A stretch of 64,000 nt of DNA, taken from Hydractinia symbiolongicarpus (lineage: Eukaryota; Cnidaria; Hydrozoa; Anthoathecata; Hydractiniidae). Of the stretch, positions 1-9,819 are shown piece by piece. Each line of letters starts with the position of its first letter. Positions within the stretch are counted from its first letter, which is position 1. The notes under the pieces were generated by a model, which worked only from the letters and a program-made list of their open reading frames with translations, was not told where the DNA came from and searched no databases. The DNA is taken from contig NC_079879.1 of the NCBI RefSeq assembly GCF_029227915.1, forward strand, positions 26,790,501 to 26,854,500, written 5' to 3'. The translations under genes and the position numbers were made by a program.

Positions 1-480
1 TCGATCACCAAATCCATACTGCATTAATTCGTTTAGCAATCCTCAAAAGCAAATCAAAGATTTGTTGGGCCAATTTGTCGAATATTAACGGGGCTTTTAC
101 CTTCTTGATATCGAGGGTCAAGCAAGCGCTAGCAGCTTTAATGGATGAATAAAGAAGTTTTCAGCATGTGTATCATAGCCATGTTATTAATGATTACAAC
201 CTCTCTCTTGATAGTCTCCAGAAAATGGCTCCTCATGCTCGAGAATTCTCAACAATTTTGACTTCACGTTTTTACGCAAATTGCCGTCTGGTGTAGCCAA
301 ACTAATTGGGAACAAGGATAAGGTGAGGCAGCGCATTTTTGTGAGATTGATGTCACTGTTCTCTGCCAACAAAAGAAAACGTGCAGTTTTTAAAAGATCA
401 AGTGTTTCTCTGATCAGATTTTCCTCGATTTATTTCAAAAGTATGTTACCAACCTCCCCTGTCTAGCAAAGTCACTCACC
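1..480 (-). pseudogene. Degenerate remnant of a repeat-like coding sequence
   Basis: Read on the minus strand, 372-187 encodes a short open stretch containing LATPDGNLRKNVKSK. Further fragments follow in shifted frames: INNMAMIHMLK near 190-150 and FDKLAQQIFDLLLRIAKRI near 90-20, interrupted by stops. The order and spacing of these pieces remind me of a family of uncharacterised, repetitive, transposon-like proteins seen in cnidarian and other animal genomes. That assignment is from memory and is weak. No intact reading frame runs through the region, and it is cut by the window edge, so it is best read as a decayed copy. The function of the parent family is unknown to me. Confidence 0.35.
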
Positions 481-1397
481 AGCTCTGGATTTAACATACG
501 ACCTGTAGAAACATCTACAAACGTCGGATTGAAATACTCGAACGGATTCACTATTGATTCTATGGTCCCATAATATTCTCAAATTTCAGTTCCTGTCTTT
601 TTTCGCGATAACGTGAGTCAAGGTCCTTTCAGTTTCTGAAAATGAGATACATATAAAACCCCTTAAATACTCTCAAAATTTAGAAATTGACGGATTTTAT
701 TAACTTTCAGAATATTTCAGAGTCAACCTCGCCCCTTAAGTTAGACAAACATACGTCCAAAACCATATTCAAACGGCCATCTTCACACCTTCGTTAAAAA
801 GCTGATTGTCGGAGCAGTGGACGATAATCCATGAAAATCAGCATCCTCAAAATTATCAAAGTAAGTGTTACATATTTGCCCCGAGATATAAGGAAACAAC
901 CCCCGAAACGCTCGTGGCCCCACGCGGCCTCTTATTATAAACATAGTTGATAGACAAATACATAGTTTTTGTCTATGAACCATGTTATAAACAGGCCGTG
1001 GACCATCCAAAAATCGGATTAAAATCGGAGAAATACATTTGCACAACCATGTAATGGCGGCGAAGAAGTGCTTAAATTAAAAAAAAACTTGGGTGGAATT
1101 TAAGATTGGTACAAAATCAAACTCCTGATTCTGAAAATAAAGATACCTAGCTAACAGACAGCCTTTACTTCTCGTGTTGCTTGCTGCATGATGGTTTGCT
1201 TGCCTGTGTGGTTGGTTCATGTCCAAAAAAACCAAGCTAATTTGTGGCGTTTTTACATGTGGTTAAATAAACAACATTAAAGACCATTAAAAAGTAGCTA
1301 TAGTTTATTCTTCTGGTACTTTTTTAAACCAATTACAGGTCCGTATTTTTTTTCTGATATAGTGACATTGGTAGAGCGATGTGGACTCAGGTCTTTA
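481..1397. other. Spacer without recognisable gene
   Basis: Only short open frames with no domain-like pattern are present on either strand. The remnant described at 1-480 may continue here in scrambled form (for example TGRMLNPELVSDFARQGRL on the minus strand near 520-460), but I cannot trace it with confidence. Confidence 0.5.
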
Positions 1398-1478
1398 TAA
1401 TTAATTGTGGCTGCGTAGATTAGTGGTTATAGCTCTTGTACTCTGTGTGAGAGACCGGGTTTCGAACCTCTTGACGGC

Positions 1479-1694
1479 GATTCAACATGGGCAAGTGAAT
1501 GTTACCATAGTCTCGGGTTATCCCAAGCCATGTGAGGGAAATTGGGGAGATGGCACACTGTGTGGTGGGCTGTTTTGGATGTTGATGATTCAACATGGGA
1601 AGTGAATGTTACCATAGTCTCGGGTTATCCCAAGCCATGTGAGGGAAATTGGGGAGATGGCACACTGTGTGGGCTGTTTGGATGTTGCCGGGAG
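1479..1694 (+). repeat. 108-bp tandem duplication inside SINE copy 1
   Basis: The segment starting GATTCAACATGGG at 1479 recurs at 1587 with a few small indels. The other two SINE copies carry this segment only once, so the duplication happened in this copy or its source. Confidence 0.85.
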
Positions 1695-1797
1695 TTGTCT
1701 AGTAGAGCGCTGGCCCTAATTAGGTCTTTATACCTCAAAATGAGCATTAAATACTCTAGGACTCTCCATCTAAGCCATGGGCTCTCCTGGAAATAAT

Positions 1798-2144
1798 GAT
1801 GATAGATGTGCATATTTTACATGGCTAGCCTCACAAATATCGAGGGATATACCCTGTCTATTATTTCCAGGAGGGGCCATGGCGTAGATGGAGAGTCCTA
1901 GAGTATTTAATGCTCATTTTGAGCTACGCAGACCCAATTAGAGCCCGCGCTCTACTAGACAACTCCTGGCAACATCCAACGGCCCACACAGTGTGCCATC
2001 TTCCCAATTTCCCTCACATGGCTTGGGTTAACCCGGGGCTATGGTAACATTCACTCGCCCATGTTGAATCGCCGTCAAGAGGAATCGAACCCAGGTCTCC
2101 CGCACAGAGTACGAGAGCTATAACCACTAATCTACGGCGCCACT
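1798..2144 (-). mobile_element. tRNA-derived SINE, copy 2, nested in copy 1
   Basis: This is a full-length SINE in reverse orientation. The tRNA-like head is at the right end (about 2143-2075, with B box GGTTCGATTCC on the minus strand) and the tail is at 1798-1812. It is bounded by a perfect 5-bp duplication ATAAT (1793-1797 and 2145-2149), and removing it rejoins copy 1 exactly. It differs from copy 3 at only a handful of positions over about 345 bp, so it is young. Confidence 0.9.
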
Positions 2145-2224
2145 ATAATAGATGGGGTATATCCCTCAATATTTGTGAGGCTAGTCATGTAAAATATGCA
2201 CATCTATCTAACTATCTAATTAAG

Positions 2225-3050
2225 CTAGCTAAAGATCAACATGTTCCCCTTAACTTTTTTAATAGACACTGATAATAGGAATTCAAAAAACACATGTTTT
2301 AAAAAACTTTTTTCTTAAAGTGAAAAAAGTACAAAATATGTGCACAGCTAGCTAAGAAACAGGAGAGTTAAGAGTTGATTTTATATCACATAGAACAAAG
2401 CGAATTTGAAAGTTGACCTCATGCCCGGTAAAGAAGGTATATATATATTTTTTCACCAGCGATTAAATTTGAGAATAATCATTCAGACTTTAAGACAAGG
2501 TTAAAAAGGTTAAAAAAATGAAACAAAAGAAATAATAAAGACAATAAATACTAAAGATACAAAATACCAATAAAATTTACAAGTTATTGTAGAACTTTTT
2601 TACACAACTTTTTTGAATGTGGAAGTTAGTGTTTTCCTGTGTTACCAATTTTTAAGACAGTGCTAGCTGCAGGTGAAAAAACTCAATATTCTCTATCAAC
2701 CGAAAGGATATTAAATGGTACTGGTGGTGCATGCTCCTCACCCATCCCAAATTTTTGCTTGACCTTTCCCAACTGACAATTTCGCTTTCACAGCCCTTAA
2801 AATAATTTTTCGAGACTTGTTAGACAAAATGTCTGCCACATTTCCAGATTGGTTGGACATGTGCGTAGCTTGTTTCGAACTTTCATCGGACAAAATGTCT
2901 AAGATTTCCGTCTTGGTTGGACACTTTTGTTTGTTTAGATCTCAGAGCTATTGAATAGTCCTGATCCTTTTAATCTACGAGCAAGCATATGTATAGCCAA
3001 TCTGACCATCCTAGCTAATTCACCGACTCCTAAATTGGTTAAAAGAACCA
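2225..3050. other. AT-rich spacer with a short imperfect tandem duplication
   Basis: No gene is seen. Within about 2812-2935 a segment containing GACAAAATGTCT followed by TTGGTTGGACA occurs twice, roughly 65-70 bp apart, as an imperfect direct repeat. The rest is A/T-rich with several poly-A runs. Confidence 0.5.
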
Positions 3051-3056
3051 CCTAGA

Positions 3057-3400
3057 TAGATAGATGTGCATATTTTACATGGCTAGCCTCACAAATATCG
3101 AGGGATATACCCTGTCTATTATTTCCAGGAGGGGCCATGGCGTAGATGGAGAGTCCTAGAGTATTTAATGCTCATTTTGAGCTACGCAGACCCAATTAGA
3201 GCCCGCGCTCTACTAGACAACTCCCGGCAACATCCAACGGCCCACACAGTGTGCCATCTTCCCAATTTCCCTCACATGGCTTGGGTTAACCCGGGGCTAT
3301 GGTAACATTCACTCGCCCATGTTAAATCACCGTCAAGAGGAATCGAACCCCGGTCTCCCGCACAGAGTACGAGAGCTATAACCACTAATCTACGGCGCCA
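3057..3400 (-). mobile_element. tRNA-derived SINE, copy 3
   Basis: Same family and orientation as copy 2. The tRNA-like head is at about 3400-3330 and a TAGA-rich tail at 3057-3070. It is flanked by CCTAGA at 3051-3056 and 3401-3406, a convincing target duplication of 5-6 bp. It is nearly identical to copy 2, which suggests both came from the same recently active source. Confidence 0.9.
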
Positions 3401-3406
3401 CCTAGA

Positions 3407-4240
3407 CATAATCTCTATTGCCTGGCCCCTTTGTCATTGGTAATCAGGTCTTAAACAAGAAATTTAACCATGCAGTTCTTAACTAATGCAGAGGTGAATG
3501 CCGACAGAGCATGGATGAAGCAAGTCTGCAAAATGTGGCTAAACTTTCTGAATGACTTTTGAAGTTTTATTTGAGCTATAATTTGAAAACAAAGCATATT
3601 TTTTTCTATTTGCTTGTGATGACTCTACAAATAATAATGATAATACAATTCTAAAAACTTATTTTGTTTTATATGTTTTAAGTTTTCTTTAGCAATAGCA
3701 TTTTATTGCCATTTAATTGGCTTATTAAAATGTACATGACTCCTAACACATTTATTATTTGTGGTATGTATTATCATGGTTAAGAAACTTTCATCATGGC
3801 ACATGGCAGATGAAAACAAAACGAAAGAAAGCTGAACCAAGTTTGTTTAAAAGCAACAGATTATATTTGAATTATCTCGTTATTTTGCATGTCCAATTTT
3901 TATTTTTGAAGTTGTAATAGGGGAGATGTTGCTACAGAAACGTGCCCGACAGAATGACATGCCAGAACTGATTTTTGTCTCACATATTTGCGTCTGAGTC
4001 AGACAATATCTTTTTTATGCTTCACATATCCTTTACCCACTCTTTCTTAGCTACGCATCTATGTCACTATTAATACCTATCACTGTGAATAAAAATCTCT
4101 CATATTGGCAACACTGGATTAACAGCTGTTGTTGTTGGTAAACATATATTATCAAACACCGTCAAACATTGGTTTTGCAAGTACAACATAAGTGTGAAAA
4201 ATATCTGATAAACTAACAATTGTTCTTGATTCATTTTCTC
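3407..4240. other. Spacer upstream of the first gene
   Basis: No coding pattern is recognised. The stretch is AT-rich and probably includes the promoter of the gene whose non-coding first exon ends at 4309, but I cannot place a clear core promoter. Confidence 0.4.
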
Positions 4241-4259
4241 ATATCATCTGTGCTTTAGA

Positions 4260-4309
4260 TAATTTTGAAAATTAAATACCAACCTTGTGCCAGGGCTTTT
4301 TAGTCTAAG
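4260..4309 (+). other. Probable 5' UTR exon and splice donor of the 5048-5914 gene
   Basis: A strong donor, CTAAG followed by GTAAGT, lies at 4309/4310. The next good acceptor on the plus strand is the pyrimidine-rich TTTTTTGTCTTTTTAG ending at 5025, just before the coding exon. The pair predicts a 716-bp intron. The left edge of the exon is unknown; the value given is only nominal. Confidence 0.5.
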
Positions 4310-5047
4310 GTAAGTACAAGTCGTATTTATGTGTTTATGGTGCTGCATCACTGAAAAGGGCTACCAAAATGATTGATTGTCCAAGTTAAATGTTGAAAAA
4401 TATAGAAGGCAAGCTAAAAATATATGATATACATATATATTTTGACCTTTGACCTATGTGGCCTGTGGAATACACCAGCTGGTCTCAGGCGTCTATATTA
4501 CACATCTTAAAATAAAAGTAAAAAATCCATATATACTGTCAAAACCTGCCCCACTCTCACAGAAATTGGCTCTTAACATTGAAAGGCATTTATATAACTT
4601 TACCTTAAAATTAATCCTATTTGCACAATACCTATATGTTATTGCGCAAAACTGCTTAAAATTACATAATAATATAGCTTTTAGAAGTACTATACTTCAC
4701 TGGATAGATCCTTGCTAACTCCTTGTTGTTTAAATAAGGACTTTTAAGTTTCTAGAAGTTTTGTCACTCAGTTTTTCAGGCTGCACCGGATTATAATAAC
4801 GATTACAATAAAGTTAATGTGCTCTTGAACCAAAACTTGTACTCAAGTCATCTTGAGGTGATAGGTCCTCAGAATGAGATTAGCCTGCAAAAAAGCATTG
4901 CCCCTCATATTGATGTGGTTTCTACTTGCTTTAATTTTATATTTCGCAGAATACAAAACTTCAAAAAACAGTGTTTTATGCATGCAACATTTTGACTCAA
5001 TTTTAGTTGTTTTTTGTCTTTTTAGGAAAATAAAATATATAAAGGAA

Positions 5048-5914
5048 ATGCATTTATCAAGACTGAAGATTTATCAATCAATTCTTTCACAAAGCCTAAG
5101 GAGGTATGGATATCAGAAGGTTAGAGGGTATAAAATGTCATCCATTTGTCTTGTCACGGACAAAAGAAACACCGCACCTCTGACTCAAGATGCTGGTGAA
5201 TTTATGGCAAAAGTTCTAGAGTATTCCAAAACTGGAGCATTTTTTGCAGGAACTGGTCAATATTATCAAGTGAAAGATCAAGACCGCATTGTTGTTTTGA
5301 ACTTTGCGGAAGATTTTATAGCAGATACACAAGTGAATTTATTTGATACTGTAACATTACTTGATTGCTCCTTAAAGTTAACTGATGTTGATTTATTTAT
5401 GCAAAACATTAAAGGTGTTTCCAACTTACCTATTTACAATGGTGAAGTTGATTTTTTGCATACTGCACCATGGCAATATGGATTTACTCTGAAACCATTC
5501 AGCATTTTTTCTGGTGATGAGCGAATTTGTTTTCTTAAAGATGATAAAATTTACTTAAGTAACCTTGGACATACTGAAGTTTTTGATATCGCAGATGTTG
5601 ATCATGTTTCATTGTGGGTGTCTGATGAACCGTATAATGAAAAAAAATTAGCTCTAAATCTAAAAGGCAACATCAATAAAACACTGATCAGTGTGGAGCA
5701 GAACAATGTTTATTGCGATCTTGCTACGTTAACTGTAAACACTGAATGGATGATGAAAGCTGCAGCATTACTCTGTGTAAATTTGACACGAAAGGGAAAT
5801 GAGAGTGCACATTTGAGACTGTCACCAGTTTTACAACCTGTCAATAATAGTTGGGTTGCCATACGTCAAAAGATTTGGATTGATATGATACAGAAAAATG
5901 CATTGCCTGAATGA
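5048..5914 (+). CDS. Unrecognised 288-residue protein
   Basis: The open frame reaches back to 4874, but a strong acceptor ends at 5025. The hydrophobic segment encoded at 4890-4945 is therefore probably intronic, and translation likely starts at the ATG at 5048; a second in-frame ATG is at 5135. The predicted product starts MHLSRLKIYQSILSQSLRRY, a basic amphipathic stretch that could be a mitochondrial presequence. It continues as a soluble, mixed alpha/beta-looking protein with no predicted membrane segment and no repeated cysteine pattern. I recognise no domain. Codon use is even and the frame is uninterrupted, so it looks real. An AATAAA at 6208-6213 could serve as its polyadenylation signal. 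It lies 832 bp upstream of neurochondrin on the same strand, with no sign of a shared transcript. Confidence 0.7.
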   Translation: MHLSRLKIYQSILSQSLRRYGYQKVRGYKMSSICLVTDKRNTAPLTQDAGEFMAKVLEYSKTGAFFAGTGQYYQVKDQDRIVVLNFAEDFIADTQVNLFDTVTLLDCSLKLTDVDLFMQNIKGVSNLPIYNGEVDFLHTAPWQYGFTLKPFSIFSGDERICFLKDDKIYLSNLGHTEVFDIADVDHVSLWVSDEPYNEKKLALNLKGNINKTLISVEQNNVYCDLATLTVNTEWMMKAAALLCVNLTRKGNESAHLRLSPVLQPVNNSWVAIRQKIWIDMIQKNALPE

Positions 5915-6745
5915 CAATCGTTGATACTTCCAACTAAGTTAGACGAGAAGAATATACAGTATAAAATTTGAATAATGTTTTATTTTGTTCATAAATATCT
6001 TAATAGTTGCAATTTAAATATCAAATTATCTATATATTTTGTTAGTAAACTGCAGTAAGTGGTAATGCTATAGACCTCTCTATTAGTCCAAATTATGGAT
6101 ATGTACTGTATTTTTGATGATATGATTTAAAATAGTTTTACATGAATCTCACCTTAACTAACCTATATATATATGTCTGAAAGTATGCAATGTATACAGT
6201 ATGTGGCAATAAAATATGAATCTAAAACGTGTAAATAATTTTGGCAGAGTGTTATTACTGCTGACCAGCATTTATAGTGTAATTATATTCCTTTGCTGGA
6301 TTAAGATTGCTTGTCTAAAATAGGTACAGCATAAGGACTAAATACTTTTAACAAATTTTTAAGTGAAGAAAATATATTAACATTGATATATTAACATTGT
6401 TTTAAATACTATATATTCTTAAGGCACGTTAACTTTTACAACTTAAAAATGAAAATTTTAAGAAACAGAGAAAGAAAGAAAAGTAGCAAATTTCTATATG
6501 TTATTAGATTTTGTCAATTCTCAACTTTCTTTCACGCTAGATTCTCTGTGCCAAGTATGCAAATTCAACACAAAATCTCAAGATTAAAATATATGCTAAA
6601 ACTTGATCTGTTTGTGCTGACACGTTACTTGATGCAATCATTGTAATTTGCCATAAAGAACTCACAAAAACAACTTCTCTTTTACATTATGTTGACAGAT
6701 GATAACTTTTACTCATATCCATTATAGATATATCTTACTTAAAAA
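5915..6745. other. 3' UTR and intergenic spacer before neurochondrin
   Basis: AT-rich. It contains a plausible polyadenylation signal AATAAA at 6208-6213 for the upstream gene. A pyrimidine/TATAG acceptor-like site ends at 6727, 18 bp before the neurochondrin start codon; it may join a non-coding leader exon or a spliced leader. The open frame at 6449-6646 shows no domain and is not supported. Confidence 0.5.
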
Positions 6746-7970
6746 ATGGAGACTTACCAAAAGTGTTTACAAGTTTTAAAATCAAACCAATCAGATAGTG
6801 AGAAACTAGCAGCGCTCATGGTTGTTTCCAAGCTATCTTCAAGTTTAACTCTTGACGAGAAGAATGTGTGTGATTTATTTCAAGCTGTCACACCCACATT
6901 TTTGATGAGATTGATCAAATCAAAAGCAAATGAAAGTGATGATACAAGTAAAATGCTCAAAGATGTGGCAGTAAGCATAATTTCGCTTTTTGTTCAGCTT
7001 ATTCCTGATGTAGTTTTGAAGGAGGAACTGATATTTGAAGAAATTTTTGCTACAATAAGTGAAGATCATCATGAATGTATCGATGCTTGGATTGATGTCA
7101 TCGTTTCCATTTCTTATCATGACAAAGGAAGAAGCCTTTTACTTGACTACAAATTATTAACAGTTTTTCGAAATTTAATACTTCAAACGGAAAAACAAGA
7201 GAATGTTTTCACCCTCCTATCAAATCTATTAGTCAAAGGTCATCAACCGAATCCCACAGTTGTTGAATTTATCCTGAAACTTTCTAAAGAATTTAAGATC
7301 ACTCAGGAGCTTGTAAAATTTCAATATGTCAATGTTTTAGATAAACTGTTTAGCTTGATATCAGCAAAAATGACAGTTGATTATAAAGATGATTATTATA
7401 TGAAGATATTAAAAAATATTGCTGATGGATGCGGTGATATTATGCAGTCCCGTGTCAAAAGTGACCAAAAAAGATCTGTTATCATGTTGATATCCAAAAC
7501 ATTGGCAGTATTTGGGGTAGAATGGATTTTTGATGGAAAATGTGTTGAAAAGAATGCTAAATTTATAATACTAACTTTAACTGTTATAAGCATTGAGATG
7601 GCTTGTCTTTTCCAAGAAAATCCCCACAACATTGTATTAGTGGAACAAAAATGCCTTATCAACTCTTTCTTTGATATTTCTGTAAAAGTGTTACAGTTTC
7701 TTTGTGGTGATGCTTTTGAACAACACAACCTGTCTAATGATAGCAAATTCATTTTGAATGCTTTTAACTGCTTAAAAAATATTATGAAAACAACCTATGA
7801 AAATTTGGAACTAGTTAACGTGGAATCAGTAAAACCACTCGATGATCCTGTTTTAATGGATGCTCTTTCTATGGTTTGTGTTTGGGCAACTGAGGAGACT
7901 GAACATTTAAGGGAAGAACTGCAGAAAATAATACCACTTATCGTTAAAGTTGGAACAGTTGATCTTGAAG
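6746..7970 (+). CDS. NCDN: Neurochondrin, first coding exon
   Basis: The exon encodes 408 residues of a neurochondrin-family helical-repeat (ARM-like) protein. Diagnostic segments are the N-terminal YQKCLQVLKSNQSDSEKLAA, matching the family's start with its conserved DSE and AAL residues, and the later ATEETEHLREELQKIIP near residues 390-406. Neurochondrin is cytosolic and in vertebrates is linked to neurite outgrowth, CaMKII inhibition and GPCR binding; its invertebrate role is poorly known. ATG 6746 sits in a good AAAATGG context. The exon ends GAAG followed by GTAAAT at 7971, a phase-1 donor. The frame carries on for six residues and a stop beyond the donor, which is intron. The exon itself is intact; see 9192-9819 for the damaged second half. 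Confidence 0.85.
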
Positions 7971-7989
7971 GTAAATTTTATTTATCTTA

Positions 7990-8440
7990 AGGCGGGGAAA
8001 AACAAGTCAAACATTTCATTCAACATTTTCGGCCAGATCAAAGGATTCTCTATCTGAGTTGCGTGAATTTTCATATTGGATTGGTTTGGTGGTACTTCTC
8101 ATTTATTCATCCAATCTGTCAAGGATCTTTTATTCTTTAATGATATTACTAAAATATCCATTTTGCCCCTCTTTATCTATTCTCTTGTTTTTCCGCGGGT
8201 TGGTTTTTCATCGTCTGAATCGACGAGTTCACTCAGCAACATAAGCAGCACTGCAGAATTCCTTCCGTCCGCCATTTTGTGTTTCAGGAATGAATGAACT
8301 CTTTATCGTTCGAATATTTTTAAAAGCAGTCCCACAAACCTAAAATTTTGCTTCATTCAACATGCATTTCTTTATCCAACATTTCATCCAACACGAGAAT
8401 AAAATGTTGGATGAAATGTTGGACTGGTTTGCCCCCGCCT
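7990..8440. mobile_element. 451-bp MITE in the neurochondrin intron
   Basis: Terminal inverted repeats of about 40 bp start AGGCGGGG at 7990 and end CCCCCGCCT at 8440; the arms agree at most positions. The element is flanked by TA on both sides (7988-7989 and 8441-8442), which fits Tc1/mariner-type insertion. It has no transposase. Just inside the right end lies a perfect 18-bp hairpin (8376-8393 with 8405-8422, loop 11) built from the same CCAACATTTCATCC motif as the terminal repeat. Confidence 0.8.
8376..8422. repeat. Perfect 18-bp inverted repeat inside the MITE
   Basis: Arm 8376-8393 (CCAACATTTCATCCAACA) is exactly complementary to 8405-8422, with an 11-base loop. It forms the inner part of the right end of the 7990-8440 element. 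Confidence 0.9.
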
Positions 8441-9019
8441 TATTTTATTGTAGTATTTCCCAGCTAACGTTTTTACCACGAGCTTCTGCTTGTTAGTCAT
8501 TTCTAAAATAAGTAGGATTTCAAAAATCCCGAATTGTAAACATTTGAAAGTCTCTTTCATGCATCAATCAAACTTTTTATATAATTGAATGTTTTTGTTG
8601 GAAAAATAAGGGAAAAGTTCAAGATAACGTGACAAAATGTGCTAAAGGGTCCGAAAAAAAGTTCGAGACAGCGAAAGTTCGAGGTAACGGGTATTCGAGA
8701 AATCCAGCGTCGACCGAACATGTTTCTACATTCGAAGATTATTTTTGTTTAACATCGTATACAACAAGCAATCCAAGACTTAATTTTAGGCTAGATTAAA
8801 ACATATTAGCATAAAGCTTAAGAAAATCTTCTCAACATTTGTTGTTTAACATTTTTCGTCATGCTTTGTTTTACTATCCATGTTCCAATTAATTCACTAA
8901 AATTGTAACTTTGACTGTACAAATGTGGTATACCAAATTTATGTTTCATCGTTTAAAAATTTTAAATTAATTTTTAACTTTCTTCACAAAAGATGATTCC
9001 TTATCAATTTTATTACATC

Positions 9020-9125
9020 AACTCTACACATTAGGCGAGATTAACTTTACACATTAGACGAGATTAACTTGACACATTAGGGAGATTAACTTTATGCATT
9101 AAAGAGATAACTTTACACATTAGTG
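9020..9125 (+). repeat. 23-bp tandem repeat, about 4.6 copies
   Basis: Units resemble AACTTTACACATTAGACGAG plus ATT, starting at 9020, 9043 and 9066, with two shorter diverged units after that. The array lies in the neurochondrin intron, about 65 bp before the acceptor region. It shows no coding pattern. Confidence 0.8.
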
Positions 9126-9191
9126 AAAGAATTTATCGTGCGAGAAAGAAGTAAAGTGATGATGTCATTTTAATGTTCGTTTTAATTTTAG

Positions 9192-9819
9192 AAAATGTCA
9201 GAAATGGTAAGCCCACGCATTTTCTACATGCGATGTCGCCATGTGTCGCACAACTGTTACCAGATGACGCGATGAGAAAAGTTTTAATCAGATGTAAATG
9301 TCAAGATTTGTACATAAGTTACTTTTGTTGAATGGTTCAATCCAAACAAACTGAGATAGTTTGTTTGAAGGCAGTTAACTCGACCATACATATCCTATAT
9401 CAGTTACTTTTGCTTGAACCGAAGCATTGTTATGAAAGCAAGTTGTTCGATGAGTTGGTCACATCAACTCGAAACATCATCCATGATTTTCTTGCATCCA
9501 GTGCAGATAAAAGCGAGTATTATACCAGTTTTGAAATAATCGCACTTTTTTCACACTGCTGCGTTTAAAATCCTATGAAGTTGACTCAATTATTCAAACT
9601 CTTACAGAAGCTTCTATTAACTTTATTTTTAACGAAATTGATAGGAGTGTTGCGGGTGATTTGAAAGATATTTGGATCATTGCTGCTCAGAACATCATGG
9701 TCTATGTAACAGAACACGAAAAGTTATATCGTCATTTAAAAACACGATCTTCACAACTTTTTCAAAAGACAGGACCAGAATACGAAGACTATAAAAATGT
9801 TTTTAAGCAGGTGTTATGA
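9192..9819 (+). pseudogene. NCDN: Neurochondrin, second coding exon, disrupted
   Basis: The acceptor TTTTAATTTTAG ends at 9191 and gives the phase needed to continue from the first exon. The reading then matches the C-terminal half of neurochondrin: AMRKVLIRCKCQDLYISYF, then TEIVCLKAVNSTIHILYQLL, then DLKDIWIIAAQNIMVY, in the expected order. Two lesions are visible. A TGA at 9329-9331 falls in frame between 'SYFC' and 'MVQSK'. A one-base deficit occurs in the T6 run at 9546-9551; after it the homologous frame continues from 9550 to the TGA at 9817-9819. Both could be sequencing or assembly errors (the second is in a homopolymer), a true null allele, or a pseudogene. The first exon is intact, which favours errors or very recent decay. 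Confidence 0.75.

Larger units (their letters stand above)
1398..2223 (+). mobile_element. tRNA-derived SINE, copy 1 (interrupted by copy 2)
   Basis: A tRNA-related head starts near 1407 and carries an A-box-like TAGATTAGTGG and a B-box-like GGTTTCGAACCTC, the internal RNA polymerase III promoter pattern. The body runs to 1797, is cut by a second SINE (1798-2144), and resumes at 2145 up to a TCTA-rich tail ending near 2218. Possible 7-bp target duplications TAATTAA lie at 1398-1404 and 2217-2223. This copy is the most diverged of the three and has an internal 108-bp tandem duplication (1479-1586 and 1587-1694). Without that duplication its length matches the other copies, about 350 bp. It needs a LINE partner for movement and encodes no protein. 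Confidence 0.85.

Noticed and set aside
1407-1475. A genuine tRNA gene
   Set aside because: The A and B boxes are present, but the sequence continues into a SINE body, occurs three times with target duplications, and the cloverleaf stems are imperfect.
4874-5047. Hydrophobic N-terminal extension (signal-like) of the 5048-5914 protein
   Set aside because: A strong pyrimidine-rich acceptor ends at 5025 and a strong donor lies at 4310, so this hydrophobic segment is probably intron rather than a signal peptide.
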